A stretch of DNA of 64,000 bases from Cellvibrionaceae bacterium (GCA_021151825.1 JAGKWQ010000008.1:186001-250000), one strand, 5' to 3'. Positions 44,007 to 53,721 are shown, counted from the stretch's first letter. The notes: generated by a model not told the origin, from the sequence alone. Numbers and translations: made by a program.

Positions 44007-47000
44007 TTATGCATCTGTGGGTGCTGGTGGATTTATTGCTTTCATTTGTAAATCAAACGCCGGTATCAACATAAACGGCCCACTCATAATTCCACCAAAT
44101 ACAGATTTTAATGCCGAACCATATGACTCAACGATGCTCATAGTTTCTGAAGCTATGAAACCAGGAAGTCGAGACAGGAATGGCTTGCTGAAAAAAACCG
44201 ATAAGCCAGCAACAAACGATCCACCGCCTAATGCAGTGACCTCCTCATACCCTGGTACGATCTGTGATAAATAAGCATTTCGGGATGCCCATGTGTTTCG
44301 AACAAAGGTAGCAGCTGATCCACCCATCCCCTGAAGTTGGCCGGTTAAGGACATTCGCTGCTGCATATCCGCCATCGATTTGGACATAACATCTTTAATA
44401 CCCTGCAAACGGGTAGGACTGTTCATCCACCCCACCAACTTACTAATCTGCAATTGCGTCATTTTTGGAGATCCGGAAGAGCGTGCAAGATTTGCTTCAA
44501 AAGCAGCATCCCATCGAAGCCTGGGCAAACCTGTATCTGGATCAAAATCGCCAATACTGCCCCAAACTGATCTGAAAGTTTTAGCCGCTACCGATTGATC
44601 ATCCCGCAACAATTTAAAGAAGTTACCTCGAGATGTTTCATATTTATTGGACTCTTTTCGACTTGCCCTTTGCCAAAGCTCATCCAATTCCTGAACTTCG
44701 AACAATGAACGCTGCGTAATTGCAATAGCTGCTTGAACAGGACCATTAGGTCCAGTTGATGCAATAGAAGCCAATGAAATTTGTGGCCCCGGTGGGCGTG
44801 GTGTGAATACTGAATCCTGTTTACTAAAATTATCGCTGGCAACCGTCATCATCAAATTTCGAGAAGCCACTTTATTTCCCTGATTTGCCTGAGCGATCAG
44901 GTGATCAAGAGTATAATTAGTTTGGGCCGAAACCCAGGTATCTTCATAACCATTGCGATCAACTTTATTATTAGGTGAATTAGACGCGTAATAGTATCTG
45001 CTAAATGAAAGCGATGGCGGTGCTGCATCCGCACTCGCCCACCGCCCCAACCACGGCAAATAATATCGCGCCGTGTGATAACTCAATCCACTTTCTTCAT
45101 CGCGTTCCATTCCTGTGTAGCGATAACGTTTTAATGCTCCTTCAGCACTATTACGCGCTGCCCGGTAAGCACTGGTGCCGAAGGGATGATATTCCTCATA
45201 AGAAATTATTTGTGCATCATCATCGAGCTCCAGATTGGATGACCCAAGGTTATTACTGTAAATATAGCGATATAAATTTCCGGTACGAAGACGACTATTG
45301 TCGGTGATATTAATTTGGTCGAGCATTAATACACGTTGTTCGCCATCGAATAAATGCAATGTTTCAATTTCTTCCTTTAGAACACCATTTTCTGTACGGC
45401 GATAGATTTCCAGCTCACCAAAATAAATCCGCTCTTCAACAATGTTGCCATTATTCTTGAGGATCAACTTGCGAGTACGCTGCTTGCCCATATCGTATTG
45501 ATAGTGCGCGTGCCCTCCACCCACTAAATTAATCGTCGCAATCATGTCGCGATGATCCCACTGCACCCGATAATCATCGGGAACATTGTCAAGGTTCAGC
45601 ATACTGCCGTGGGAATCATAATCGTATTGGATAATGGTGCTGCCAGACTGTGTACTAACCAGGCGATTGCTGGCAGGCAAATCGGAAACATTGAACGCAT
45701 AAGTGTAATGCCGTGTCCAACTGCTGCTTCCAGCGTGATGCTCCATTTTCAACATATTGCCTACTGCATCGTAGGAATAATGTTGCGCGTAATTGCGCAC
45801 TGCATTGGTAGCCGTAATTGGGAATAGCGTATCGCGATAGTTACCTTCGCGACCTTGCGGTGCCTCACGATACAAACCGTCTTCTTTACCTGAAGCGTTG
45901 ATCAAACGATAAAGCGCATCGTATTCATATTGATTGCGTGGTTCGATGCGCATGTTTTGGAAAAACACCGGCTCATAAGCTTCATCGTAGATTTCAACAA
46001 TATTGCCAACTGCATCATAGGTGTAATTTAACTGCTGCAAGATGCGATTATCGATCAAATTGGAATGATGATTTGGAAACGGCAGATCATTTCCAGGCCG
46101 AATTGTTCGAAGTTGCTTTAGTCGAAAGGTTTCTGCATCGTAATGGTATTGCGTGCGAGTACCATTCCCCAGAATGATTTCCTGGCGTTGCCCTTTTGCA
46201 TCATTAGTAATATGAACAATGGGTGTTGTGCGTTGTGTCAGGGAATCAATTGCATAACCCAATGCAGTTGTTGTTTTTATCGCTTTAATTATTAGCGATT
46301 CACTTTTAAGTGTACCGCGTTCATTGTATTGCGGCTCATACACAGCGACACGACTGCTACTACCGCGATGCCAATTAAATAACCGGGCTATACGTTTTAA
46401 GGCGTCATACTCGGTGATTTTAATCCATGTCTCAGGTTCAAGTTTCCCGGCGAGATCGCCATACCAATCAGTAACAGCCGCTTGCTTGTCTGCGACCAAC
46501 GTGCGGCGCACTTCAAGAGGGTTGCCATTAAAATCCATAGCAATAATTTCATTCAACCCACTTGCATCATAATGATGTATAGCTTGTCCATTGAGATTAT
46601 TAAGCGGTGAACTGACGGCATCCTGATAAACAAATTTCTCAATTAACCTGGGTGCATTGCTATCCACTTTTATTGTTAGCGAAATTGGTCGATGCAAAGC
46701 ATCATATTCAGTAATAGAGAGCCGTTGCTCTGTTGGTGCGGACTCGTTCTCAACTGCACGATAAACATCCCATGCAAACATCGGCTTGCTTGCGGCATCA
46801 CTTAGCACCCAACGATTCCCTGCATCCATACTGTGCTGAAAAAGTAAGTTACCAGCCATATCGTAACAGGGAGCACTATAAATACGCTCCCCGTTAATAG
46901 CATTCAAACGATGCGGCATCTCATTAACCGGGTCATTGTTTATTTTATAAGGCGTGATGTATTGCATCACCAGATTACTATTGGCATCGCGAATCCATAA

Positions 47001-50000
47001 TGGCTTACCTTCAGCATCAAGCTTGGTGAACGTAAGATATTTTTCATCAACACCATTATTATGATTGTGTGCGATAGAAATTACGTCGCGACCAAGGCTA
47101 TCAAAATGAATTTCAGCAGGTGTATTTGCATGTGCCTTGATTAAATTCGCCGCGCGCTGGTTTTCTGCAGTAGCAAATTCCGCAAAGCGTAAATGAGCAG
47201 GATCAGTACGCCGCAAATACCAATCACTATGTTCATTATTGACAGGATCATAAGCAGTATCATTTTGATCGAAACGGCGGCTTAACCAGGGTGAAAACTC
47301 AACATAACTAAAAGTGCCATCGGAAAATTCTGTGCGCACCACGCGGCCAGCAGCATCGTAAAAAATTGTCGGTGAAATGCCATTCGCATGCGGCATTTCA
47401 CAACCAAAATCATTGCTAAAAGCAGGCTCATATTGTTTAACAGGTTTACCCTTATTGTTGAACAATGTCAGGCCATTAATAATCCACCGTCGTGTTGAAA
47501 ATGATGATGCATCAGAGCCTGGTTCGGCCTGTACCTTTTTCATTACCACTTCACCACTGCCATCAGAGCATTCCAATGAAATGTGCAAAGGGCTTGTAGC
47601 TCCACCGGGTTGTCCTGCATGAACCTCGCGGGCAATAGCGCAAGCACCGGACATACAGGTTAACCATACCGGCTGGTTATCGCGATCACGTGTATCGCCA
47701 AAGTGATAAATAAAGCGTGACGAAGCATTTGCCAGCCAATCACGTGCCAGCTGCTCTTGCTGTTGGCTAAAATGGGTAGTGAGGCAAAACGCCTGGATTT
47801 TATTCTCAGGTGGATTTACCAGATTAAAATCAAATCCATCAAGGTTATCGCCTTCCCATTGGCTGCCGATTTTTTTCCCTTTGGTTGCAGAGGCAACAAC
47901 TAGCCCACGAATATCAAACACGATTTCGCTGTGGTTACCATTAGCATCAATCATTTCAATAGGAGCAAGCACCCGATAATTAAAACGCGGTTTGTTATTA
48001 ATGACGAAAATTCCCGCAGTATTGCCCTTTGCATCCGTGCTACTCGTTGCAAATAAACTGAGCGAATCAAAGGCAATTTGAGTTTGGTTTCCAAAAGGAT
48101 CGGTATAGAGATTAGGGCAATAAAAATTATGGTGTGCGTCGGGGCCGAATCCTGCTATGCCAGAGCGCATCCAGTATTGCCCCGAAAAATTCGGATTAAT
48201 TGCCTCACCGCGAATATAGCCGGTTTTTAAATAATTAGAACTGTTCGGGCTTAAAGGAGTATCCAGAAAATTGCGAACAGTTTCCGTGGCATTCCATTTC
48301 CAATTTAATTTATCGTCCGTCACATTGCCTGATAGATTTTCTGTTTTAAAAACGGCGTCCAATAAATCCGGCGTTAATGCCAACGTGTAATCCTCATATT
48401 TAAAACCACGAGGTCCAAGCTGGCCAAATGCTAAAGAGTGTTCCGGGGTATTGGTATGATCGTCGAAAAAGCGTGTGCAAGCATGTTCAACAATGCGCTT
48501 CTGCTCAGTGGTTCCATCAGCAAAATGATGGTATTGAATACATTGAACAAGCTTAAGCCCGGAACCAGTATCGTAAATATCGCTTAATTGAAGTTTACGA
48601 AAATCCGTAAGTGCGTAATAAAAAGGGTGTTCTTTAGCGATACCTTTTAATTCATAGGTCTTAACATCATAAGGTACTCGCAATCGATAATGTTCAAGAG
48701 CCTGTGCCATACGAACTTCAGGTAAAAAGACATCGTTTGTGTACCAGGTTTCGGTATAAGCAATATGTTCTTCCGCCTGAATTTCATTGAATAACGCGGG
48801 TTGGGGTAAATGATTAAAGTCGGCATCTTTCCATCGCTTATAAGCAATTGCGATGGATTGCAAAGGGTTTCCGTATTGGTCATGCCGCAAATTTATAGTA
48901 TGGGAAATGCGTGGATCAGGAGTTAATACTCCGGCTTTTGGGATAGGCAATTCATAGTGGTAAGTTAGTGTTTCGCTTTCTGCCACTAAAAATACAGCGT
49001 GACGATTACTTTCTCTTTTTTGTACGCACTTAATATAGCAACTGTGATTCGTAGCAGAATATAAACGCACAGGTGTATGTTTGGGTTCGCTAGTAGTAAG
49101 ATCGCCCAAATCAAGTTCATAGCTTTCTTGCCGCAGCATTATTCCCTTGCAAGCACGCAGAGCTTCGCGCCATTCACTTGCTGTTAATTCATCCGGCAAT
49201 TCCGGCTCGGTCAATTTATTTTCGCTAAATACATTGCTAGCTTGATCAAAGCGGTCTTTAAATTTATGGATAAAATATTCTTGCTCAAATTGGGTGAGGA
49301 TTTTTTTATCGCCAACTGCTGCACCCGTGTGATACCAGGAAATCGTTTTTATTGGTGGTTGATATAATTTTTTATCCGGTGTAATCCAGGGGCTGGCCGT
49401 ATTATCTTCCGCAAACAGCGCAAACAATTCGGTATCTATTTGTTCAACTCGCCCAAACCCACGAAACTCCCGTTCCATGCCATCAAAATAGCCATGATGG
49501 TAACTATAACTACTCGTGAACACCGCTCCTCGCCACTTATCTTTCGTGATGGTTTTACTGACACAATGAACGGGAAATGGCAGACGAGTAACCCACGGCG
49601 TACCTGCGTTTTTATCCTGCAAATAAAAACGCGTAGACGGGGTGTATTCAATCTCTGTGGTTGCACCTAGATTATTATCTATCGCAATTAATAAGTGCGG
49701 CTTTTCATGCTTGCGCTGCGCGCACTTTTCATCACTTGAATTCTGTTCCCCACCCATTAAATCAATAAAGAAAACCGGGTGTTGTGCATCAGCGGGTAAA
49801 TGTGAACTCCACACCAGGCAAGCAGTGCCATTACCTAACAAATCGACAACCTGGACCGCAGGTAGATTTTCGCTCGCCACAGGGAATTCAATGGTGAAAG
49901 CATCGCTTAAACAATTCCCCGACCGGTTAAAATATAAATTAGCCCCATGACGACCCAAATAGATAATATCAACCGGACCACTGCCATCGATATCCGCGAG

Positions 50001-51938
50001 ACGAATTCGATTAGGATCAAATAAATCAGGGGAATCAAAAATTGGCGAGTTACCCAGTGTTACCTTGCGGCCAAATTTTCCGTAACCCAAATTGGGCCAA
50101 TAGCAAATTTCTCCGTTGCGAATTCGAACCAAATCAGTAAGTCCATCACCACACATATCGGCAAGGAAAATAGTTTGAATTACATCAGCAAAAACTACTC
50201 GCGGCCCTGCATCTTCATTTATTGCCTGATGAATATGTTCAGCGTTATCAAAACCGCGTTTATCCAACGATGGGTACCAGGTAAAAACCTCTTGCTCTGT
50301 AATGACAGCATCGGCATGTCCATCGCCCGTTAAATCCAGAAATCGCAAGTTGGGATCTTGCCAATTGATAATTGGCAAACTTAAAAACGGAATGTGCTGC
50401 TTCCAGCCTTGCTCCTGGTCACGCGCATAAAATCCTGGCGCAGTACCGGAAAAATTCACCACATTAATTTCACCATTACCAGCCAAATCCATCAATTGAT
50501 AATGTACATTAGTCGCCAATGCTAACGCTGGCAGCGGCGCAACCGAGCGCACTGCACCAAATGTCCCATTACCCAAGCCAGGTTTGTAATACCAACTCCC
50601 TATCGATTCTGCCAGCACGCCCGAAAGACCTTCACCATCAAGATCTAACCAGCGATAACCATTACCTTGAATTCCGTTCGGTAAATTTTCCAGTTGATCA
50701 GCGTTGATGTGCTGTAAAGTTTGATTAACCCTGGGTTGGCTATATAAAAAAGTAACAGGAGGAAACTGACGAGATTCGTAAACGGTATCCGTTACTGCAC
50801 GCTTTTGATAAGCGCGATGAGTCACTGATTGGAGTGTTGTATAACCAGGCTTGGCAGGGTCATTCAAGCTGGCTTTGCTGTAATTAAAATCCGTCGATTT
50901 TACCAGGTAATTTAATTGCGTATCGTCATCTTCAGGAAAATGATGGAACATTAGAACACGACGACAAAGACGATCAGTGCGGATTTCAAAACCCGCCCGA
51001 TGCTGTGAAAAAGCATCTGCCCTTTCAACCCAATCAGGGGTGGGAGTATTAATAATGTCGAGTGGTTTCGGATTTATTAAATCGTGATCGCCATAATCGA
51101 ACACAGCTTCAAACATCCAATCTGCATTGGTAGTTTCACGTGTATTTTTATCAAGATCTGGTTGGTATGCATTACGATTACCATACAGGATTCGTTTTAA
51201 ATAGCGATTGGCGGTACGCGAGTGCTCTAATCGATTTGTTTCCCAAGGTTGCGCTTTATTAATGCTGTGATTTTCATTTGCTATATATTTGTATTCACAG
51301 AGATTGCCTTTGTCATCATAGTTTTTGCAAATTAACCATTGAAAAATATGCGCGTGATTATCTGGATCGAATATACGGCTATTTTCATCAAGCCCATACC
51401 ATGTAGTAATATTGTCGCGGCTAATGCTGCGCCAAAATGTATTAGCGTTATTCGTTTTTTCAACCCAATACTCAATGCGAGCAAAAAGCCCTTCTATCCT
51501 CGGGCGAAAAAATGAAACCACATACTCCCGCCCCCATAATTGGGTTAACTCTCTTTCAGGCAAACCATTTTCAAGTACAGGTACCAAATCTTCTGCACCA
51601 GATATTAAAAAAACGTCTGCGTTTTCATCATCCAGATAACGAGGTAACCCTTTATCAGTTTTTCGGGAAATGCAGGGTTGTGCAATCTGCCAACCAAGCC
51701 CGAAAACTCCCTGCCCCGCTCCCGAATCATAGCTAAGGGCAAGTTGCGGGCCAAACCCACCACGCCCCGGAGACAGCGCAATGGGAACCGACATAGAACC
51801 GGTCCCCGTAACAGGGTTAGCGGAAAACTTTTCCCCAATACCTTTAATAGCACCACCACCATTGGGAAGGGATATCCGGGGGGCATTAACAAGATTACTT
51901 TTACTATTATGGTTTTCTGTAGAAGCGTCAGACTTCAT
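44007..51938 (-). CDS. TcB-TcC fused toxin complex subunit with unrecognised C-terminal payload
   Basis: The 2643-aa protein joins TcB and TcC, which form the cocoon holding a cytotoxic C-terminus. In order: SpvB-like domain (about 15-310, ISLPNGGGAIKGIGEKFSAN); FG-GAP/VCBS-like propeller blades (DLTGDGHADAVI near 540); TcdB middle domains (VIDNN-type GATTEIEYTPSTRFYL near 755; YFDGMEREFRGFG near 815); many YD/RHS repeats (YTYDAVGNIVEIYDEAY, YSYDAVGNMLK); RHS core RYTGMERDEESGLSYHTARY; and the self-cleavage region GRWASADAAPP...NKVDRNG ending near 2331. The remaining ~312 residues are the variable payload and match no toxin family I know. AAGGA lies ten bases before the ATG. It is the first gene of the tcBC-tcA operon. 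Confidence 0.87.
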   Translation of the reverse strand: MKSDASTENHNSKSNLVNAPRISLPNGGGAIKGIGEKFSANPVTGTGSMSVPIALSPGRGGFGPQLALSYDSGAGQGVFGLGWQIAQPCISRKTDKGLPRYLDDENADVFLISGAEDLVPVLENGLPERELTQLWGREYVVSFFRPRIEGLFARIEYWVEKTNNANTFWRSISRDNITTWYGLDENSRIFDPDNHAHIFQWLICKNYDDKGNLCEYKYIANENHSINKAQPWETNRLEHSRTANRYLKRILYGNRNAYQPDLDKNTRETTNADWMFEAVFDYGDHDLINPKPLDIINTPTPDWVERADAFSQHRAGFEIRTDRLCRRVLMFHHFPEDDDTQLNYLVKSTDFNYSKASLNDPAKPGYTTLQSVTHRAYQKRAVTDTVYESRQFPPVTFLYSQPRVNQTLQHINADQLENLPNGIQGNGYRWLDLDGEGLSGVLAESIGSWYYKPGLGNGTFGAVRSVAPLPALALATNVHYQLMDLAGNGEINVVNFSGTAPGFYARDQEQGWKQHIPFLSLPIINWQDPNLRFLDLTGDGHADAVITEQEVFTWYPSLDKRGFDNAEHIHQAINEDAGPRVVFADVIQTIFLADMCGDGLTDLVRIRNGEICYWPNLGYGKFGRKVTLGNSPIFDSPDLFDPNRIRLADIDGSGPVDIIYLGRHGANLYFNRSGNCLSDAFTIEFPVASENLPAVQVVDLLGNGTACLVWSSHLPADAQHPVFFIDLMGGEQNSSDEKCAQRKHEKPHLLIAIDNNLGATTEIEYTPSTRFYLQDKNAGTPWVTRLPFPVHCVSKTITKDKWRGAVFTSSYSYHHGYFDGMEREFRGFGRVEQIDTELFALFAEDNTASPWITPDKKLYQPPIKTISWYHTGAAVGDKKILTQFEQEYFIHKFKDRFDQASNVFSENKLTEPELPDELTASEWREALRACKGIMLRQESYELDLGDLTTSEPKHTPVRLYSATNHSCYIKCVQKRESNRHAVFLVAESETLTYHYELPIPKAGVLTPDPRISHTINLRHDQYGNPLQSIAIAYKRWKDADFNHLPQPALFNEIQAEEHIAYTETWYTNDVFLPEVRMAQALEHYRLRVPYDVKTYELKGIAKEHPFYYALTDFRKLQLSDIYDTGSGLKLVQCIQYHHFADGTTEQKRIVEHACTRFFDDHTNTPEHSLAFGQLGPRGFKYEDYTLALTPDLLDAVFKTENLSGNVTDDKLNWKWNATETVRNFLDTPLSPNSSNYLKTGYIRGEAINPNFSGQYWMRSGIAGFGPDAHHNFYCPNLYTDPFGNQTQIAFDSLSLFATSSTDAKGNTAGIFVINNKPRFNYRVLAPIEMIDANGNHSEIVFDIRGLVVASATKGKKIGSQWEGDNLDGFDFNLVNPPENKIQAFCLTTHFSQQQEQLARDWLANASSRFIYHFGDTRDRDNQPVWLTCMSGACAIAREVHAGQPGGATSPLHISLECSDGSGEVVMKKVQAEPGSDASSFSTRRWIINGLTLFNNKGKPVKQYEPAFSNDFGCEMPHANGISPTIFYDAAGRVVRTEFSDGTFSYVEFSPWLSRRFDQNDTAYDPVNNEHSDWYLRRTDPAHLRFAEFATAENQRAANLIKAHANTPAEIHFDSLGRDVISIAHNHNNGVDEKYLTFTKLDAEGKPLWIRDANSNLVMQYITPYKINNDPVNEMPHRLNAINGERIYSAPCYDMAGNLLFQHSMDAGNRWVLSDAASKPMFAWDVYRAVENESAPTEQRLSITEYDALHRPISLTIKVDSNAPRLIEKFVYQDAVSSPLNNLNGQAIHHYDASGLNEIIAMDFNGNPLEVRRTLVADKQAAVTDWYGDLAGKLEPETWIKITEYDALKRIARLFNWHRGSSSRVAVYEPQYNERGTLKSESLIIKAIKTTTALGYAIDSLTQRTTPIVHITNDAKGQRQEIILGNGTRTQYHYDAETFRLKQLRTIRPGNDLPFPNHHSNLIDNRILQQLNYTYDAVGNIVEIYDEAYEPVFFQNMRIEPRNQYEYDALYRLINASGKEDGLYREAPQGREGNYRDTLFPITATNAVRNYAQHYSYDAVGNMLKMEHHAGSSSWTRHYTYAFNVSDLPASNRLVSTQSGSTIIQYDYDSHGSMLNLDNVPDDYRVQWDHRDMIATINLVGGGHAHYQYDMGKQRTRKLILKNNGNIVEERIYFGELEIYRRTENGVLKEEIETLHLFDGEQRVLMLDQINITDNSRLRTGNLYRYIYSNNLGSSNLELDDDAQIISYEEYHPFGTSAYRAARNSAEGALKRYRYTGMERDEESGLSYHTARYYLPWLGRWASADAAPPSLSFSRYYYASNSPNNKVDRNGYEDTWVSAQTNYTLDHLIAQANQGNKVASRNLMMTVASDNFSKQDSVFTPRPPGPQISLASIASTGPNGPVQAAIAITQRSLFEVQELDELWQRASRKESNKYETSRGNFFKLLRDDQSVAAKTFRSVWGSIGDFDPDTGLPRLRWDAAFEANLARSSGSPKMTQLQISKLVGWMNSPTRLQGIKDVMSKSMADMQQRMSLTGQLQGMGGSAATFVRNTWASRNAYLSQIVPGYEEVTALGGGSFVAGLSVFFSKPFLSRLPGFIASETMSIVESYGSALKSVFGGIMSGPFMLIPAFDLQMKAINPPAPTDA

Positions 51939-52089
51939 GAATCAATTTCCTTCGAGCCATAAGTGTAAAACGGGTTATATGTTGGATCTGTTTTTAGACA
52001 TTTTTCTTTTTTGATGTTTTATCACATGAAAAGGAAGAGGTATACGGGGAAATCCGATCCGGTTTAATCTTGCCATCTATCAATGCCTG

Positions 52090-52548
52090 TCAGATGGGAG
52101 TCATCACCGTAAATTTTAACTTAGGCAACATTCTTTTCTGGGGTTCGCTATAAACCTCCCCAACTTTCAATGCACCTTTCTTTAAATAAAATCCTTCAGC
52201 ATCCGGGTCAGATATAATATAGAAGCTGGATATTTCTAATGCCCTACATTCGGAAAGAATCTGCTCAAATACTAGATTGCCATACCCCTTCCCAATGGCT
52301 TTTGGCAATAGCCAAAGGTGATCAAGTTCATCACTATCACCTTTCACTATGGCAAAGAATCCAATCACGTCTTTATCGTTTAAAATTAGTTTGACTGTAT
52401 TGCGAGCAATATACTCTTCTTCAAACCTTAAATGAGATCTCCATTTCTCAAGTTGTTCTTGAGAATAACCCCAATAGCCCTTCGATGCGATTAACGTATC
52501 CCGAAGAAGCTCGGCATGTTTTGCTTCAGCATCTATAAAATTGAGCAC
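52090..52548 (-). CDS. GNAT-family N-acetyltransferase (array-terminal cassette, no attC downstream)
   Basis: The 152-aa product is a GNAT acetyltransferase, transferring acetyl from acetyl-CoA to an unknown amine. It shows LDHLWLLPKAIGKGYGNLVFEQ (acetyl-CoA loop, here IGKGYG in place of R/Q-x-x-G-x-G/A) and FYLKKGALKVGE. The start is a GTG. The gene directly follows an attC (52557-52615) in cassette orientation, but no attC can be found between its stop and the tcBC gene, so it is the last, immobile unit of the array or flanking chromosome. Region 51939-52089 holds only the tcBC leader. Confidence 0.85.
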   Translation of the reverse strand: MLNFIDAEAKHAELLRDTLIASKGYWGYSQEQLEKWRSHLRFEEEYIARNTVKLILNDKDVIGFFAIVKGDSDELDHLWLLPKAIGKGYGNLVFEQILSECRALEISSFYIISDPDAEGFYLKKGALKVGEVYSEPQKRMLPKLKFTVMTPI

Positions 52549-52556
52549 TTCTTTAC

Positions 52557-52615
52557 ACCTAACGCTGTGATAAACGATGGTTTTTTAAACGCGGTGCTTG
52601 AGCAATTTGTTATGG
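52557..52615 (-). other. attC recombination site, short (59 bp)
   Basis: Read on the minus strand, as for all sites of this array, it starts with R'' CCATAAC and ends with R' GTTAGGT, where the next cassette begins. It lacks the long internal palindrome of most others. R'' equals the complement of the leading bases (GTTATGG) of the cassette carrying 52610-53092. Confidence 0.85.
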
Positions 52616-53092
52616 CCCAACGCTTGCGCAAAAATTAATAATTTTATTATTTTCAAATATAAAACCTAGAGTATGCTCAAGATCCCACTCCGCTTCATAT
52701 GCAATTTCAATTTGATCTTTTTTGCCGTAAGAATTTACCCACACTCTAACAACGCTTATATTTCCCCAAATACCATCTGGGCTTTCGATGATTGGATAAT
52801 CTACCATTTCATTTCCAAACTCACCTGCATCAAATGCAGCTCTTCCATGAACATAATGTTCTTTATATAAGGTATTAGCTAACTCATTTTTAATTGATGA
52901 GTAACAACTCATTAGATTCAGAAGGCTACTAATTGCTTCCGCCGATGGCCCTGATTTTTCTCCAGGGATGAGAACTTCAACAGCATCAGATTCAAAGAGC
53001 TTTGCTGTATTGCCTTTCCAGCAACCAAAACCATATGTAATTTCGCCCAATATTTGATGTTGCATAGAAGTCTTTTTAAATAAGCTAAACAT
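52610..53092 (-). CDS. Cassette protein, hypothetical (possibly DUF6985-like)
   Basis: The 160-aa product has no signal peptide or membrane segment. YGFGCWKGNTAKLF near the start and AYEAEWDLEHTLGFIFENNK near the end recall DUF6985 proteins, which are frequent in small accessory loci; the match is from memory and weak. GGAGT six bases upstream supports ATG 53092. The TAA stop is supplied by the R'' box of its own attC. Function unknown. Confidence 0.7.
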   Translation of the reverse strand: MFSLFKKTSMQHQILGEITYGFGCWKGNTAKLFESDAVEVLIPGEKSGPSAEAISSLLNLMSCYSSIKNELANTLYKEHYVHGRAAFDAGEFGNEMVDYPIIESPDGIWGNISVVRVWVNSYGKKDQIEIAYEAEWDLEHTLGFIFENNKIINFCASVGP

Positions 53093-53109
53093 TCATTAAC
53101 TCCATGTAG

Positions 53110-53325
53110 CCATAACGCCGTGCTCAACGGCAGAATTTAAGTCGCGCTTTTGTGGGATATTTTTTGCGCAACAAAACCACAAAACCACAAAACCACAAAA
53201 CCACAAAACCACAAAACCACAAAACCACAAAACCACAAAACCACAAAACCACAAAACCACAAAACCGTGACTTAAATTCTGTCCAGTGGAACGAAACGGA
53301 ACAATGTCTGACCGCTTTGTTAAAT
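53110..53325 (-). other. attC site with expanded internal 8-bp repeat (216 bp)
   Basis: R'' is ATTTAAC and R' GTTATGG. It belongs to the main ~130-bp attC type of the array, but a single ACAAAACC segment has expanded to twelve copies, making it the longest site. The change lies in one arm only, so the folded hairpin becomes asymmetric. Confidence 0.88.
53171..53266 (+). repeat. Tandem repeat, 12 x 8 bp ACAAAACC inside an attC
   Basis: Twelve perfect copies without a single mismatch. Other attC sites in the array have one or two copies at the same place. Replication slippage is the simplest cause. An open reading frame across it (TTKPQNHK repeats) is a by-product. Confidence 0.95.
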
Positions 53326-53362
53326 TTTTTTGCTCAATGCAGCCTGTCTTTTATTCAATGAC

Positions 53363-53575
53363 TTATTCAGCTGACCCCATAGGGTAGAAGGTATAGCCTC
53401 CACTGCTAAGACGCTTCCACCAACGTACGCGCCACATTTCTTCTAAATATATTTTAGGCTCAAGGTTACTTTCTTTATGCAGCATTTCTAACAAGCTATT
53501 ATCATTCCAAATCATTTCCACTGCGATAAACTCAGCTTCTTCAGGGGTTTTGGCCTTTACAAAGCGAGTGGTCAT
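53363..53575 (-). CDS. Small cassette protein, hypothetical
   Basis: The 70-aa product is hydrophilic with a basic aromatic centre (EEMWRVRWWKRLSSGGYTFY). I do not recognise the family. It is in cassette position, starting about 85 bp after the R' core at 53662-53668, so it is a plausible but unproven gene. Part of the cassette upstream (53576-53660) is non-coding. Confidence 0.55.
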   Translation of the reverse strand: MTTRFVKAKTPEEAEFIAVEMIWNDNSLLEMLHKESNLEPKIYLEEMWRVRWWKRLSSGGYTFYPMGSAE

Positions 53576-53661
53576 AACCCTAGATTTTCTACACCTGATT
53601 CGGAGTTGATTTCAAAGTTTTCGCCTCTCAGCATTACTCCATATTTCAATTATTGGCTCCA

Positions 53662-53721
53662 ATTTAACGCCTGAATTAAACCGCGCTGCGAAGCGGCGGC
53701 GACTTGAATGAATTGTTAGGT
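53662..53721 (-). other. attC site, short (60 bp)
   Basis: R'' ACCTAAC and R' GTTAAAT flank a short GC-rich hairpin (CGCGCTGCGAAGCGGCG region). R'' differs by one base from the complement of the leading GTTAGGC of the ASCH cassette. Confidence 0.82.

Noticed and set aside
49440..49670. Plus-strand frames within the tcBC and tcA genes
   Set aside because: They overlap confident long minus-strand coding regions throughout and show no recognisable protein features.
52016..52089. A degenerate attC between the GNAT gene and tcBC
   Set aside because: Only a 6-bp CCATCT/AGATGG stem is present and no TAAC or GTTA core pair could be found.
53161..53270. Possible CRISPR-like repeat array
   Set aside because: The units are contiguous 8-mers without spacers.
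53152..53361. Open reading frame encoding repeated TTKPQNHK
   Set aside because: It is the translation of the 8-bp tandem repeat inside an attC, lies opposite to all cassette genes and has no ribosome site.
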